Shown here one piece after another: positions 1 to 7,094 of a stretch of 19,604 bases of DNA (position 1 is the stretch's first letter; each line of letters starts with the position of its first letter). A program made the position numbers and the translations under genes. The notes beneath the pieces were generated by a model. The model was not told where the DNA came from, made no database searches, and saw only the letters and a list, made by a program, of their open reading frames with translations. Source of the DNA: Thermoplasmata archaeon (lineage in GTDB: Archaea > Thermoplasmatota > Thermoplasmata > Lutacidiplasmatales > UBA184); the NCBI GenBank assembly GCA_013044425.1, contig JABEUK010000133.1, positions 1 through 19,604 on the forward strand, in the 5' to 3' direction.

Positions 1-21
1 AGATCCGTTCGCGAGGTGGCC

Positions 22-41
22 GGGGGCCGCTCCCGGCCCCC
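22..41. other. GC-rich hairpin, 8-bp perfect stem
   Basis: Positions 22-29 and 34-41 are perfect reverse complements separated by a 4-nt loop. No T-run follows, so this is not a typical archaeal terminator. Bases 1-122 hold no gene I can support. The hairpin may lie beyond the 3' end of the DUF981 gene or belong to a gene outside the window. Confidence 0.35.
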
Positions 42-122
42 TCGGAAGCGGGTCGACCGCCGCGGTCGGCGTCGTTCCGAGGAGGCGCCGTCGCTCTTGC
101 GCGCGTGGCCCGCCTCTACGCT

Positions 123-788
123 CTACGGGGGCGAGTGGAGGTGGGTGATGATCGAGTTCGCGAGCGTCCCCTCCACCGCGATGGCGCTGAGCAGGAGGAC
201 GACCACGAAGACGAACACGATCACGGCCTCGAAGTACGACACCGGGTACATGGGCCGACCCAGGCGATTCTTGGGAGGCTCGACCAGAGCCTCACTGCTT
301 GGGTGCAGCCACCGATCGGCGATGATCGCGACCGGGAAGGCGAGGATGGCCGTCACTCCGAACCCGATGTACATAAGGAACATGGCCCAGGGGGTCAAGG
401 TGAGGCCGAGTTGGTAGGCCCTCCACCCGTAGGCGATTACGGTGAACCCTGAGACGAGGCTGAGCACTCCGACGTACTGCAGGCGGAAGTGCAGAACCAC
501 CGAGATTCCGAACCCGAGTATGATGATACCGAAGAGGGTGTAGATGTCGAAGAACAGGATGTTGTACGCCCCCGGCAGGGGCCAGGTCATCATTCCCCAG
601 AATCCCATCACGAGTACGACCACTCCCATGGCGATCATCGGGATCGCGGTCTCGTGGAGGGCCACCCCGAGTCCCGAAGGGCCCCGGCGACGATACGCCA
701 GCGATTCGGCCACCACGATGTAGGCGACCGAAACCGCCACCAAGATCAGAGTGATCATCACAAACGTCAACTCGTCGATAAACACCAT
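123..788 (-). CDS. DUF981-type six-helix membrane protein
   Basis: Encodes a 221-residue integral membrane protein. Six hydrophobic segments are visible at about residues 8-27, 48-68, 75-100, 104-122, 132-157 and 188-210, with short charged loops such as YRRRG at 32-36 and a longer hydrophilic loop at 158-185. Length, segment number and the Gly/Trp-rich second helix (GFWGMMTWPLPGAYN) fit the DUF981 family, known in archaea and some bacteria and without an assigned function. I recognise the family by general resemblance only. The ATG is preceded by a GGGTGA ribosome binding site whose TGA is also the stop of a 19-codon upstream reading frame in the same frame. The gene is divergent from the alcohol dehydrogenase gene across about 310 bp. 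No cofactor or catalytic motif is apparent. Confidence 0.75.
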   Translation of the reverse strand: MVFIDELTFVMITLILVAVSVAYIVVAESLAYRRRGPSGLGVALHETAIPMIAMGVVVLVMGFWGMMTWPLPGAYNILFFDIYTLFGIIILGFGISVVLHFRLQYVGVLSLVSGFTVIAYGWRAYQLGLTLTPWAMFLMYIGFGVTAILAFPVAIIADRWLHPSSEALVEPPKNRLGRPMYPVSYFEAVIVFVFVVVLLLSAIAVEGTLANSIITHLHSPP

Positions 789-794
789 CTTCGT

Positions 795-854
795 TCACCC
801 TTGGCGCGGTTCGAAGAGGTCGCCCACAATCCGATCGGTTCGCCCTCGGTTCAT
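795..854 (-). CDS. possible 19-aa leader peptide ORF upstream of DUF981 gene
   Basis: A short reading frame starts with ATG at 854 behind a strong GGAGGAG ribosome binding site (about 861-866) and ends in TGA at 797-795. It would encode MNRGRTDRIVGDLFEPRQG. The stop lies inside the GGGTGA ribosome binding site of the DUF981 gene, 6 nt before that ATG, and in the same frame. A TATA-like box at 898-903 would place a transcript start just upstream of its ribosome binding site. It could be a coupling leader, an N-terminal extension cut off by a stop mutation, or chance. Confidence 0.35.
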   Translation of the reverse strand: MNRGRTDRIVGDLFEPRQG

Positions 855-897
855 GGTTCTCCTCCCTACCGCGACTGCGTCTCCGATTCGTTGGGGG

Positions 898-909
898 ATA
901 TTTCCACGG
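898..909 (-). promoter_or_regulatory. TATA/BRE-like element for the DUF981 leader transcript
   Basis: On the minus strand CCGTGG is followed by AAATAT, the most AT-rich patch in the divergent interval 789-1101. It lies about 46 nt before the 854 ATG, so transcription would start near 875 and the leader would carry the GGAGGAG site. The rest of the interval holds the dyad at 1037-1056 and otherwise nothing I can assign. Confidence 0.3.
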
Positions 910-1036
910 TCCGTTCGCTGGAGTTGACGGACGGACTCGCGGTCGCCGGGCCGTAGAGGGAGGGGGATCGTAGGCTCGGCGGGCCGACGTGCGGCGATCC
1001 ACGGACGTTCCGCTCCCCTGATAGCGAGTATCGGCT

Positions 1037-1056
1037 CCGGGTCAACCCGGTTTGAC
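1037..1056. promoter_or_regulatory. overlapping inverted repeats upstream of the ADH gene
   Basis: CCGGGT-CA-ACCCGG (1037-1050) is a perfect 6-bp inverted repeat. The overlapping 16-mer GTCAACCCGGTTTGAC (1041-1056) is a dyad with seven of eight base pairs matching. It ends about 45 nt before the ADH start codon, a usual place for a transcription-factor operator in archaea. The 13-mer GGGTCAACCCGGT recurs inside another dyad at 16270-16288. Confidence 0.35.
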
Positions 1057-1101
1057 GAGGGGACTATCTGCGACACCCGGAATGGCGAGAGAGGCCTGTC
1101 C

Positions 1102-2154
1102 ATGCGAGCGTTCGTAATGCGGAAGATCGGAGAAGTGGCGGTCATGGACAAGCCGATCCCGGAGCCGGGACCGAACGATGCCGTGATCCGAACGACGGCG
1201 GCGATGATCTGCACGTCGGATACGCACACCGTGCGAGGGGCGATCGGCGACCGCTCGAACCTCACGCTGGGTCACGAGTCGCTCGGAGTGATACACCGGT
1301 TGGGGTCGGCGGTCCAAGGGCATCGGGTCGGTGACCGCGTCGCGGTGAACGCGATCACGCCATGCTTCCGGTGCGACAACTGCCTGCGCGGCTATCCATC
1401 GCAGTGCACCGAGATCCTCGGTGGATGGAAGTTCGCGAACACCGTAGATGGGGGCTTGGCCGAGTACTTCCGGGTGAACGATGCGGAGGCGAATCTCGCA
1501 CCGATCCCCGCGGGGCTCCCGGACGACAAGGCCGTCTACGCGTGCGACATGATGTCGACGGGGTTCATGGCCGCCGAACATGCGGCGATCCCCATCGGTG
1601 GGGACGTCGCCGTCTTCGGTGCAGGCCCCGTTGGCCTCATGGCCATCGCGGGGGCGCGCATGCTCGGCGCGGGCTCGATCATCGCCGTCGAGACCGTGCC
1701 GAAGCGACAGGAGCTGGCCCGGCACTTCGGAGCGGACGCGATCGTCGACTTTCGCACGGTCGACACGGTGATGGAAATCCATCGCCTGACGCACGGTACC
1801 GGCGTCGACTCATCCATCGAAGCGCTCGGTTCCTCTGCCACGTTCGCGAACTGCGTTCGTGTCACGCGGCCCGGTGGGACGATCTCGAACGTCGGTTACC
1901 ATGGCGAGGGGGAGTTCGTCGGCATCCCCCGCCTCGATTGGGGAGTTGGGATGAGCGACCAAACGATCCGTACCGGTCTATGCCCGGGCGGACGGGAGCG
2001 CATGGGCCGGTTGTTGCGCCTGCTCGAGCGCGGAAGGATCGATCCCACGCCTCTCACGACCCACCGGTTCCCCTTCGATGAGATCGAACGGGCGTTCGGG
2101 ATGATGGCGTCCAAATCGGACGGGATCATCAAGCCGCTCATCGAATTCAAGTGA
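1102..2154 (+). CDS. zinc-dependent secondary alcohol dehydrogenase (MDR family)
   Basis: A 350-residue medium-chain dehydrogenase that should oxidise an alcohol, probably secondary, to the ketone or aldehyde with a nicotinamide cofactor. It follows the Clostridium beijerinckii/Thermoanaerobacter secondary-ADH pattern closely: CTSDTHTV at 37-44, GHES at 57-60, GWKFANTVDGGLAEYF at 108-123, DMMSTGF at 149-155 and LCPGGRERM near 290. Catalytic zinc ligands would be Cys37, His58 and Asp149, with Glu59 nearby. Cys88, Cys91, Cys94 and Cys102 form a structural-zinc lobe that the clostridial enzymes lack. The Rossmann loop GAGPVG is at 173-178. Glu197 sits where the NADP-dependent enzymes have Gly198, which favours NAD(H); this is inference. 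A GAGAGG site 7 nt before ATG supports the start. The two-component genes downstream may respond to its substrate, but no sequence evidence links them. Confidence 0.9.
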   Translation: MRAFVMRKIGEVAVMDKPIPEPGPNDAVIRTTAAMICTSDTHTVRGAIGDRSNLTLGHESLGVIHRLGSAVQGHRVGDRVAVNAITPCFRCDNCLRGYPSQCTEILGGWKFANTVDGGLAEYFRVNDAEANLAPIPAGLPDDKAVYACDMMSTGFMAAEHAAIPIGGDVAVFGAGPVGLMAIAGARMLGAGSIIAVETVPKRQELARHFGADAIVDFRTVDTVMEIHRLTHGTGVDSSIEALGSSATFANCVRVTRPGGTISNVGYHGEGEFVGIPRLDWGVGMSDQTIRTGLCPGGRERMGRLLRLLERGRIDPTPLTTHRFPFDEIERAFGMMASKSDGIIKPLIEFK

Positions 2155-2257
2155 GGCCCATGCCGTGGGTGCCTCCCCTCTCTCGGAGTCTCCACCAGGA
2201 AAGGTATGGGCCGCCGGCCCGGCAGCGTCAATAGAGCCCTCCGCCTCGCTCGATCCA

Positions 2258-3709
2258 ATGCCCGACTTCCCCCACTCAGGGCCGTGGTTCGAGGCGCTCG
2301 TCGGCGCGCTCCCGCTTGGGCTGGCCACGGTCGGGCCGGAGGGTCAGTTGCGATGGACCAATCGAACGTGGCAGATGCACACGCGCCTGGAGACCCACCG
2401 CCCGCCAGGGCGAGTGGACGAAGTGCTCGGGATTGCGGGAGCCGCGTATCGAGAGACGCTGCTCCGCTGGGTTCGGGACGGCACGGCCGGGGTGCTCCGG
2501 TCGGTACCCCTCGCGCGAACGGGATCGGCGGAGGTGAGTTACGCCGACATCGAAGTTCGGCTCGTCCCGCCCATCGCACCGGATTCCGACCGCCTCGTCG
2601 TCCTCCACGACGTGACCGATCGGGCGATCGAGCACGACCGGGCGCGCCTGTTCTACGAGTCGTTCCTGACCTCGACCAACGCGATCGAGATCACGGACGA
2701 CAAGGGGATCCTCGTCGACGTGAATCCGGCGTTCGAGCGGGTCTACGGCTACTCGCGGGCCGAGTGCATCGGAAAGAGGCCGAACATGGTCCGGAGCCAT
2801 TCGACCCCGGCGGAGGTGTACTCACGTCTCTGGGCGGACCTCCTCGATCCCTCCCGCGGATACTGGTCCGGAGAGATCATGAACCGGGACCGCTGGGGAC
2901 ACGAACGTCTCGTCCTGCTCACGATCAGTGCGGTCCGGGATGATCGGGGAATCATCACCCACTACCTGGGGGTCGCGGTGGATCTGACCGAACAGCGGAT
3001 CTGGCAGCGCAGCGCCGCCCACGCCGATCGCCTGGCCTCGATCGGTCAGCTCGCGGCGGGGGTCGCCCACGAGATCAACACCCCCCTGACGAACGTGATG
3101 CTGGTCGCGGAGTCCCTCCGTCGACGGAGTCGGGATCCGTGGGTGCTCGCCCGGGTCGATGCGATCACCGCTCAGATCGACATCGCCGCAAGGATCGTAC
3201 GGGGGCTGCTCGACTTCGCCCGTCGGTCCGAGCCCCAGATCGTCGCCCTCGATCTCGTCGAGGTCAGCCGCGCCGCGCTCGACTTCCTGCGGGGCAAGCA
3301 GTCCGCGAACATCGAGGTCGAGGAGGCCTACCCGACGACCCCCGTCCCGGTCGCAGGGGATCGGGGCCAGCTCATCCAGGTGCTCACGAACATTCTCAAC
3401 AACGGCTACGAGGCCATGGACGGAGCTCCCGGCGGTCGCCTGCGGATCGAGGTCCGGGCGGTGGACCGCATGGCCGAGGTCGAAGTGACGGACTCGGGCC
3501 CGGGGATCTCCGCCGAGGTGGTCGAGCACCTGTTCGAACCGTTCTTCACCACCAAGCCGGAGGGGCGCGGCACGGGGCTCGGCCTCGCGCTCAGCCACGA
3601 CCTCGTCCAGGCGAATCACGGTCAACTCCTGGCGCGGAACCGGCCCGAGGGTGGAGCGAGCTTTCTCGTGCGGCTGCCGCTTGCGACCTCTCCTCCTCCG
3701 GACACCTAG
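2258..3709 (+). CDS. soluble PAS-domain sensor histidine kinase
   Basis: A cytosolic sensor kinase of 483 residues from the ATG at 2258; an in-frame GTG at 2165 would add 31 low-complexity residues. No membrane segment is present. Order: a degenerate PAS-like domain (about 8-125), a clear PAS domain (about 130-250, with ITDDKGILVDVNPAFERVYGY and a closing LTEQR), a HisKA segment with H-box GVAHEINTPLTN (phosphoacceptor His271), and a HATPase with N-box LTNILNNGYEAM (about 380), G1 DSGPGIS (about 410), F-box FEPFFTTK (about 425) and G2 GRGTGLGLALS (about 436). It should autophosphorylate and pass phosphate to the response regulator 59 nt downstream. No ribosome binding site precedes 2258, but CAATAG at 2229-2234 is about 27 nt upstream, which fits leaderless transcription. 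The sensed signal is unknown, and no heme or flavin-binding signature is evident. Confidence 0.92.
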   Translation: MPDFPHSGPWFEALVGALPLGLATVGPEGQLRWTNRTWQMHTRLETHRPPGRVDEVLGIAGAAYRETLLRWVRDGTAGVLRSVPLARTGSAEVSYADIEVRLVPPIAPDSDRLVVLHDVTDRAIEHDRARLFYESFLTSTNAIEITDDKGILVDVNPAFERVYGYSRAECIGKRPNMVRSHSTPAEVYSRLWADLLDPSRGYWSGEIMNRDRWGHERLVLLTISAVRDDRGIITHYLGVAVDLTEQRIWQRSAAHADRLASIGQLAAGVAHEINTPLTNVMLVAESLRRRSRDPWVLARVDAITAQIDIAARIVRGLLDFARRSEPQIVALDLVEVSRAALDFLRGKQSANIEVEEAYPTTPVPVAGDRGQLIQVLTNILNNGYEAMDGAPGGRLRIEVRAVDRMAEVEVTDSGPGISAEVVEHLFEPFFTTKPEGRGTGLGLALSHDLVQANHGQLLARNRPEGGASFLVRLPLATSPPPDT

Positions 3710-3768
3710 AGCGGTCGGTTCGGCCAGGACCCAGAACGGCTTTGTCGGTTTCCGCTCCTCGTGGTGGC

Positions 3769-4806
3769 ATGCGCCTGTTGCTCGTGGACGATGATGCCGT
3801 GATCCGAACGGAACTCGGCGAGCTGCTCCGAGACGATGGCCACGAGGTCCGGGACGCGCCCTCGGTCCCGAAAGCGATCGAGATCCTCGAGGGAGAAGCG
3901 ATCGATCTCGTACTCACGGACCTCAAGATGCCACGCCACAGCGGGCTCGAGCTCCTCAAGGAGGTACGCCGCCGCTGGCCGGAGATCCTCGTCGTCGTCG
4001 TGACGGGGTACGCGACGGTCGAGACCGCCGTCGAAGCGATGAAGCTCGGAGCGTTCGATTACGTCCGCAAGCCGTTCCGCTTCGAGCAGGTGCGCTCGAT
4101 GCTCGATCTGGCGGCTCAGGCGATCCAGTACCACGGCCAAGGAGGCCACGTTCAGGACATCGACCGCACGCTCGAGGCGTGGACGACCACGGACGATCTG
4201 GACGTGCTTCACCTGACGGACCGGACGGTGCGCCCACGTCCCCGGGTCACCGTGGTCTCCACCGGGCTCGACCAGCCGGCAGAGATCCATGCCCACGTCG
4301 AGGCGTTCCTCGCGGACCGACCCCGCGGCGCCGTCCTCCTCGAGGGGGCGGAGCGCCTCTTCCGAGCCCATCGGCGCGGTGACGTCATCCAGTTCATCGA
4401 ACGACTGAGGCAGCAGCTCGAGCGCCGAGGTCCGTTGATGGTGACGTTCGACCCGGGCTCGATCGCGGTCGCCGACGTGGTCGACCTGAGGGCCCGAGTG
4501 CTCGCGGAAACGACGCGGGCGACCCTCGAGGCGCTCTCAAACCCGCTGCGCCGCTCGATCCTGCGGCGCGCCTCCCAGGGCCCGTGCACGTTCACGGAGG
4601 CGATGAGCGCGGCCGGGATCGACGAGACCCCGAAGATCTCCTTCCATCTGCATCGCCTGGAGGAGGACGGGCTCCTGGTCCACTCGGCGGAGGAATACCG
4701 GATCACCCCGCGCGGCCGGGAGGCGATGGCGGTCCTCGTAGAGATGGACGCGATTGCGATCCGAGGGCTTAGCGGGAACCGGGTCCTCGCCGTGAGCCCG
4801 CGCTGA
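3769..4806 (+). CDS. response regulator: receiver + DUF835 + ArsR-like winged helix
   Basis: A 345-residue output protein for the adjacent kinase. Residues 1-120 are a receiver with acidic pocket Asp7-Asp9, phosphoacceptor Asp51 (LTDLKMP), Thr79 and Lys101 (RKPF). Residues about 155-245 match the archaeal DUF835 pattern: GAVLLEGAERLF, then VIQFIERLRQQL, then PLMVTFDPGSI. Residues about 255-335 form an ArsR-type winged helix (LEALSNPLRRSILRRA, then ISFHLHRLEEDGLL and a wing ending YRITPRGREAM), so this regulator probably binds DNA itself, unlike most DUF835 proteins. The ATG at 3769 is chosen because the receiver begins there (MRLLLVDDD); the frame is open upstream but that part is the antisense-like shadow of the kinase gene. 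Targets are unknown. The domain calls at both ends are firm; DUF835 is likely. Confidence 0.9.
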   Translation: MRLLLVDDDAVIRTELGELLRDDGHEVRDAPSVPKAIEILEGEAIDLVLTDLKMPRHSGLELLKEVRRRWPEILVVVVTGYATVETAVEAMKLGAFDYVRKPFRFEQVRSMLDLAAQAIQYHGQGGHVQDIDRTLEAWTTTDDLDVLHLTDRTVRPRPRVTVVSTGLDQPAEIHAHVEAFLADRPRGAVLLEGAERLFRAHRRGDVIQFIERLRQQLERRGPLMVTFDPGSIAVADVVDLRARVLAETTRATLEALSNPLRRSILRRASQGPCTFTEAMSAAGIDETPKISFHLHRLEEDGLLVHSAEEYRITPRGREAMAVLVEMDAIAIRGLSGNRVLAVSPR

Positions 4807-4827
4807 CGGTACGACCCTCCGGGCAAT

Positions 4828-4835
4828 CGATATCC
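4828..4835 (+). promoter_or_regulatory. TATA-like box for the NDH-2-type gene
   Basis: CGATATCC lies in the 53-bp gap after the response regulator. Its centre is about 29 nt before the ATG at 4860, and no ribosome binding site precedes that ATG. This is the layout of a leaderless archaeal transcript. Confidence 0.4.
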
Positions 4836-4859
4836 TACGCCGTCGCTCCTCTCGAGACC

Positions 4860-6062
4860 ATGGCGGCCGATCCGGCACCGGCCCCCACACGGTCGCTCGT
4901 CATCCTAGGCGCGGGCTACGCAGGGCTCACGGTCGCTCAGCAGGTACACCGACTCTCCCGGGGAAAGATCCCGATCGTCCTCGTCGACCGAAGCCCCGCC
5001 CACATCCTGCGGACCCAGCTCTACGAGATCGACCGGATCGCCGCGTCGGGAGGGAACCTCCGCCGATGGGCCGTCCCTCTCGCGTCGGTGCTCGAGAAGA
5101 CCCGCGTCCAGGTCCGAACCGCCGGGGTCGAGCGCGTCGATCTGGCCGCGCATACCGTCCAGCTCGACTCGGGCACGATCGAGTTCGGAGCGCTCGCACT
5201 CTGTCTCGGGTCCGTCGCCGCGTACTACGGAGTCCCGGGGGCGGCCGAGCACACCCACAGCGTCTACCGGCTCTCCACGGCCCAGCGCCTCGCGACGGCG
5301 ATCCGAGAGATGGAGATCGCCTCGATCGCGCTCCCCGGGGAGCGACGACCCCGGGTGCTCGTGGTCGGCGGAGGGTCGACCGGCACCGAGATCGCGGCCG
5401 AGATAGCGAGCACCGACTGGGCCGCGGTCACGAAGCCGGGAGCCCGGCGCCCGGACGTCCTGCTGCTGACCGGCTCGTTGCCGTTCCTCGTAGGCTTCCC
5501 TCCTCCGCTCATCGAGCACGCGCGGGAACTCCTCGTCCGGGCCGGGGTCTCGATCTGCTACGGTTGGAACGTCACTCGGGTGGAGCCGGATCGACTGCAC
5601 TTGGAAGACGGCAGCGTGCTGCGCTTCGACATCGCGGTGTGGTGCGCCGGCCTCCAGGCGCCCCCGACGGTGGCGGAGCTTCCGGTCCGGCACGGCCGGG
5701 GAGGCCGCATCCTGGTCGAGCCGACGCTCGAGATCCCCGGCTATCCCGGATTGTTCGCCGTCGGCGACGTGATCGAGTTCCAGGATCCGAAGACCGGACA
5801 GCTCGTTCCCGCCACCGCCCAGGCGGCTCTCTCCGAGGCGCGCGTGGCGGCGGCCAACATCGTGGCGCGCTGGAACGGCACCGAGCTCCAGGCGTTCTCC
5901 TATCGCGAGCGAGGCGCGGCCGTGTCCATCGGCCATGGGGCCGGGGCCGCCGCCCTCGATCGACTCACCCTCTGGGGAAGCCCCGCGGCCCTCCTCAAGC
6001 GGCTCGTCCAGCGGGACTACTCGCACGCCGTGGAGCAGGGAGAAACCCGCCGAGTTCTGTAA
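4860..6062 (+). CDS. FAD-dependent NADH dehydrogenase-like oxidoreductase (NDH-2 family)
   Basis: A 400-residue two-dinucleotide-binding-domain flavoprotein, predicted to oxidise NAD(P)H and reduce quinone or another acceptor at the membrane face. The FAD motif GAGYAGL is at 17-23 and the second Rossmann motif GGGSTGTEIAAEI starts at 170. GDV at 302-304 is the C-terminal FAD contact, and PATAQAALSEA near 318-328 is where NDH-2 enzymes carry their quinone-site AQxAxQ motif; here the second Gln is not conserved. The C-terminus (GSPAALLKRLVQRDY) resembles the amphipathic membrane-binding tail of the family and there is no transmembrane helix. Length matches archaeal NDH-2. Sulfide:quinone oxidoreductase is less likely because I do not see its cysteine pattern. 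It has its own TATA-like box, so it is probably a separate unit. Confidence 0.85.
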   Translation: MAADPAPAPTRSLVILGAGYAGLTVAQQVHRLSRGKIPIVLVDRSPAHILRTQLYEIDRIAASGGNLRRWAVPLASVLEKTRVQVRTAGVERVDLAAHTVQLDSGTIEFGALALCLGSVAAYYGVPGAAEHTHSVYRLSTAQRLATAIREMEIASIALPGERRPRVLVVGGGSTGTEIAAEIASTDWAAVTKPGARRPDVLLLTGSLPFLVGFPPPLIEHARELLVRAGVSICYGWNVTRVEPDRLHLEDGSVLRFDIAVWCAGLQAPPTVAELPVRHGRGGRILVEPTLEIPGYPGLFAVGDVIEFQDPKTGQLVPATAQAALSEARVAAANIVARWNGTELQAFSYRERGAAVSIGHGAGAAALDRLTLWGSPAALLKRLVQRDYSHAVEQGETRRVL

Positions 6063-6082
6063 CGGGCCGTGTCGAACGAAGC

Positions 6083-6088
6083 CTTAAT
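6083..6088 (+). promoter_or_regulatory. TATA-like box for the nucleotidyltransferase gene
   Basis: CTTAAT lies about 33 nt before the ATG at 6119, in an otherwise GC-rich 56-bp gap. A GGTGGGGGG stretch (6108-6116) just before the ATG could act as a ribosome binding site. Confidence 0.35.
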
Positions 6089-6118
6089 CGCAGGGACCCA
6101 ATCGCCGGTGGGGGGACG

Positions 6119-7093
6119 ATGAAGGCGATCGCGCTCGTGGGAGGCCTCGGGACCCGCCTGCGCCCGGTTACGTACGATCTTCCGAAGCAGCTGATTCCGC
6201 TCGCCGGGCGTTCGATGCTGTATCGGGCGCTCGATGTGCTCCCGGACGATCTCGACGAAGTGGTCCTCGCGACCGGGTACAAGGCCGAGCAGATCGCAGC
6301 GTACGTGCACGAGCACCCCTACCGGCTTCGGATCCGCACGGTCCCCGAAAGGCAACCGCTCGGGACCGGAGGTGGGATGCGCAACGTCGCCGACGGGATG
6401 TCCGATCCGTTCTTCGTGATCAACTCCGACATCGTTTCATCGGCCTCCGCGGCCGACGTCCTCCGGGTGCACGAACAGCGGAACGGGATCGGCGCTCTCC
6501 TGCTCGCACGGGTCGAGGAGACCCAGACCTTTGGGGTCGCCGCGCTCGGCGAGAACGACCGGATCACGCAGTTCGTGGAGAAACCCGCTCCGGGCGAGGC
6601 GCCCTCCCCGTGGATCAACGCCGGCATCTCCGTCTGGCGACGGGAGGTGCTCGACCGGATCCCGGCCGGCCGCGAGGTCAGCTTCGAGCGTGAGATCCTT
6701 CCCGGCCTGTTGGACCGTGGGGTGTACGGTGCACGCCTCGAGGGGTACTGGCAGGATGCCGGCACACCGGAGCGCGTGCTGTACGCCCAGCGGCTCCTCT
6801 TCGAAGCCGGGAAAGGGATCGAAGTCCACCTACCGTCCGGGGCGTCGGGGACGGGCCCGGTCTCGGTCGGGCCGGGCGCACGTGCGGTCGGCGCTACGTT
6901 CGGCCCGCTCGTTACCCTCGGGGAGGGCGTCGTGGTCGGGGACGAGGCTCGTATCTCCAATTCGATCGTGATGGAGGGGGCCCGGATCGACTCCGCCGCC
7001 ACCGTGGTCGGTTCGATCCTCGGTCCGCGCGCGCACGTCGCGGCCGGGCACCGGGTCGCCGATCAGATCCTCGGCGCCGGCGGCGAAGCCTGA
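6119..7093 (+). CDS. sugar-phosphate nucleotidyltransferase with left-handed beta-helix tail
   Basis: A 324-residue enzyme that should join a sugar 1-phosphate to an NTP, giving an NDP-sugar for glycoconjugates, and releasing pyrophosphate. The signature GGLGTRLRP is at 8-16 with PKQLIPL at 22-28. Metal-binding Asp104 sits in INSD (101-104), VEKP is at 153-156, INAG at 166-169, and Asp213 in YWQDAGTPE. Residues about 245-320 show hexapeptide-like repeats (VSVGPGARAVG, LVTLGEGVVVG, IDSAATVVG), the beta-helix found in archaeal mannose-1-phosphate guanylyltransferase and glucose-1-phosphate thymidylyltransferase relatives. The substrate cannot be decided from sequence alone. The ATG at 6119 is chosen because the nucleotide-binding signature begins immediately. 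Its stop is one base from the stop of the convergent dehydrogenase gene. Confidence 0.9.
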   Translation: MKAIALVGGLGTRLRPVTYDLPKQLIPLAGRSMLYRALDVLPDDLDEVVLATGYKAEQIAAYVHEHPYRLRIRTVPERQPLGTGGGMRNVADGMSDPFFVINSDIVSSASAADVLRVHEQRNGIGALLLARVEETQTFGVAALGENDRITQFVEKPAPGEAPSPWINAGISVWRREVLDRIPAGREVSFEREILPGLLDRGVYGARLEGYWQDAGTPERVLYAQRLLFEAGKGIEVHLPSGASGTGPVSVGPGARAVGATFGPLVTLGEGVVVGDEARISNSIVMEGARIDSAATVVGSILGPRAHVAAGHRVADQILGAGGEA

Positions 7094-7094
7094 G

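Noticed and set aside
2165..2257. GTG start for the histidine kinase
   Set aside because: It adds 31 low-complexity residues with no domain and has no ribosome binding site; the ATG at 2258 has a TATA-like box at leaderless distance.
3139..3768. N-terminal extension of the response regulator frame into the kinase gene
   Set aside because: The extension is Arg/Pro/Gly-rich and overlaps the kinase HisKA/HATPase region; the receiver domain begins exactly at 3769.
4905..6026. Minus-strand ORF (373 codons) opposite the NDH-2-like gene
   Set aside because: Antisense shadow; the plus strand has two Rossmann motifs and FAD contacts, the minus-strand product has none.
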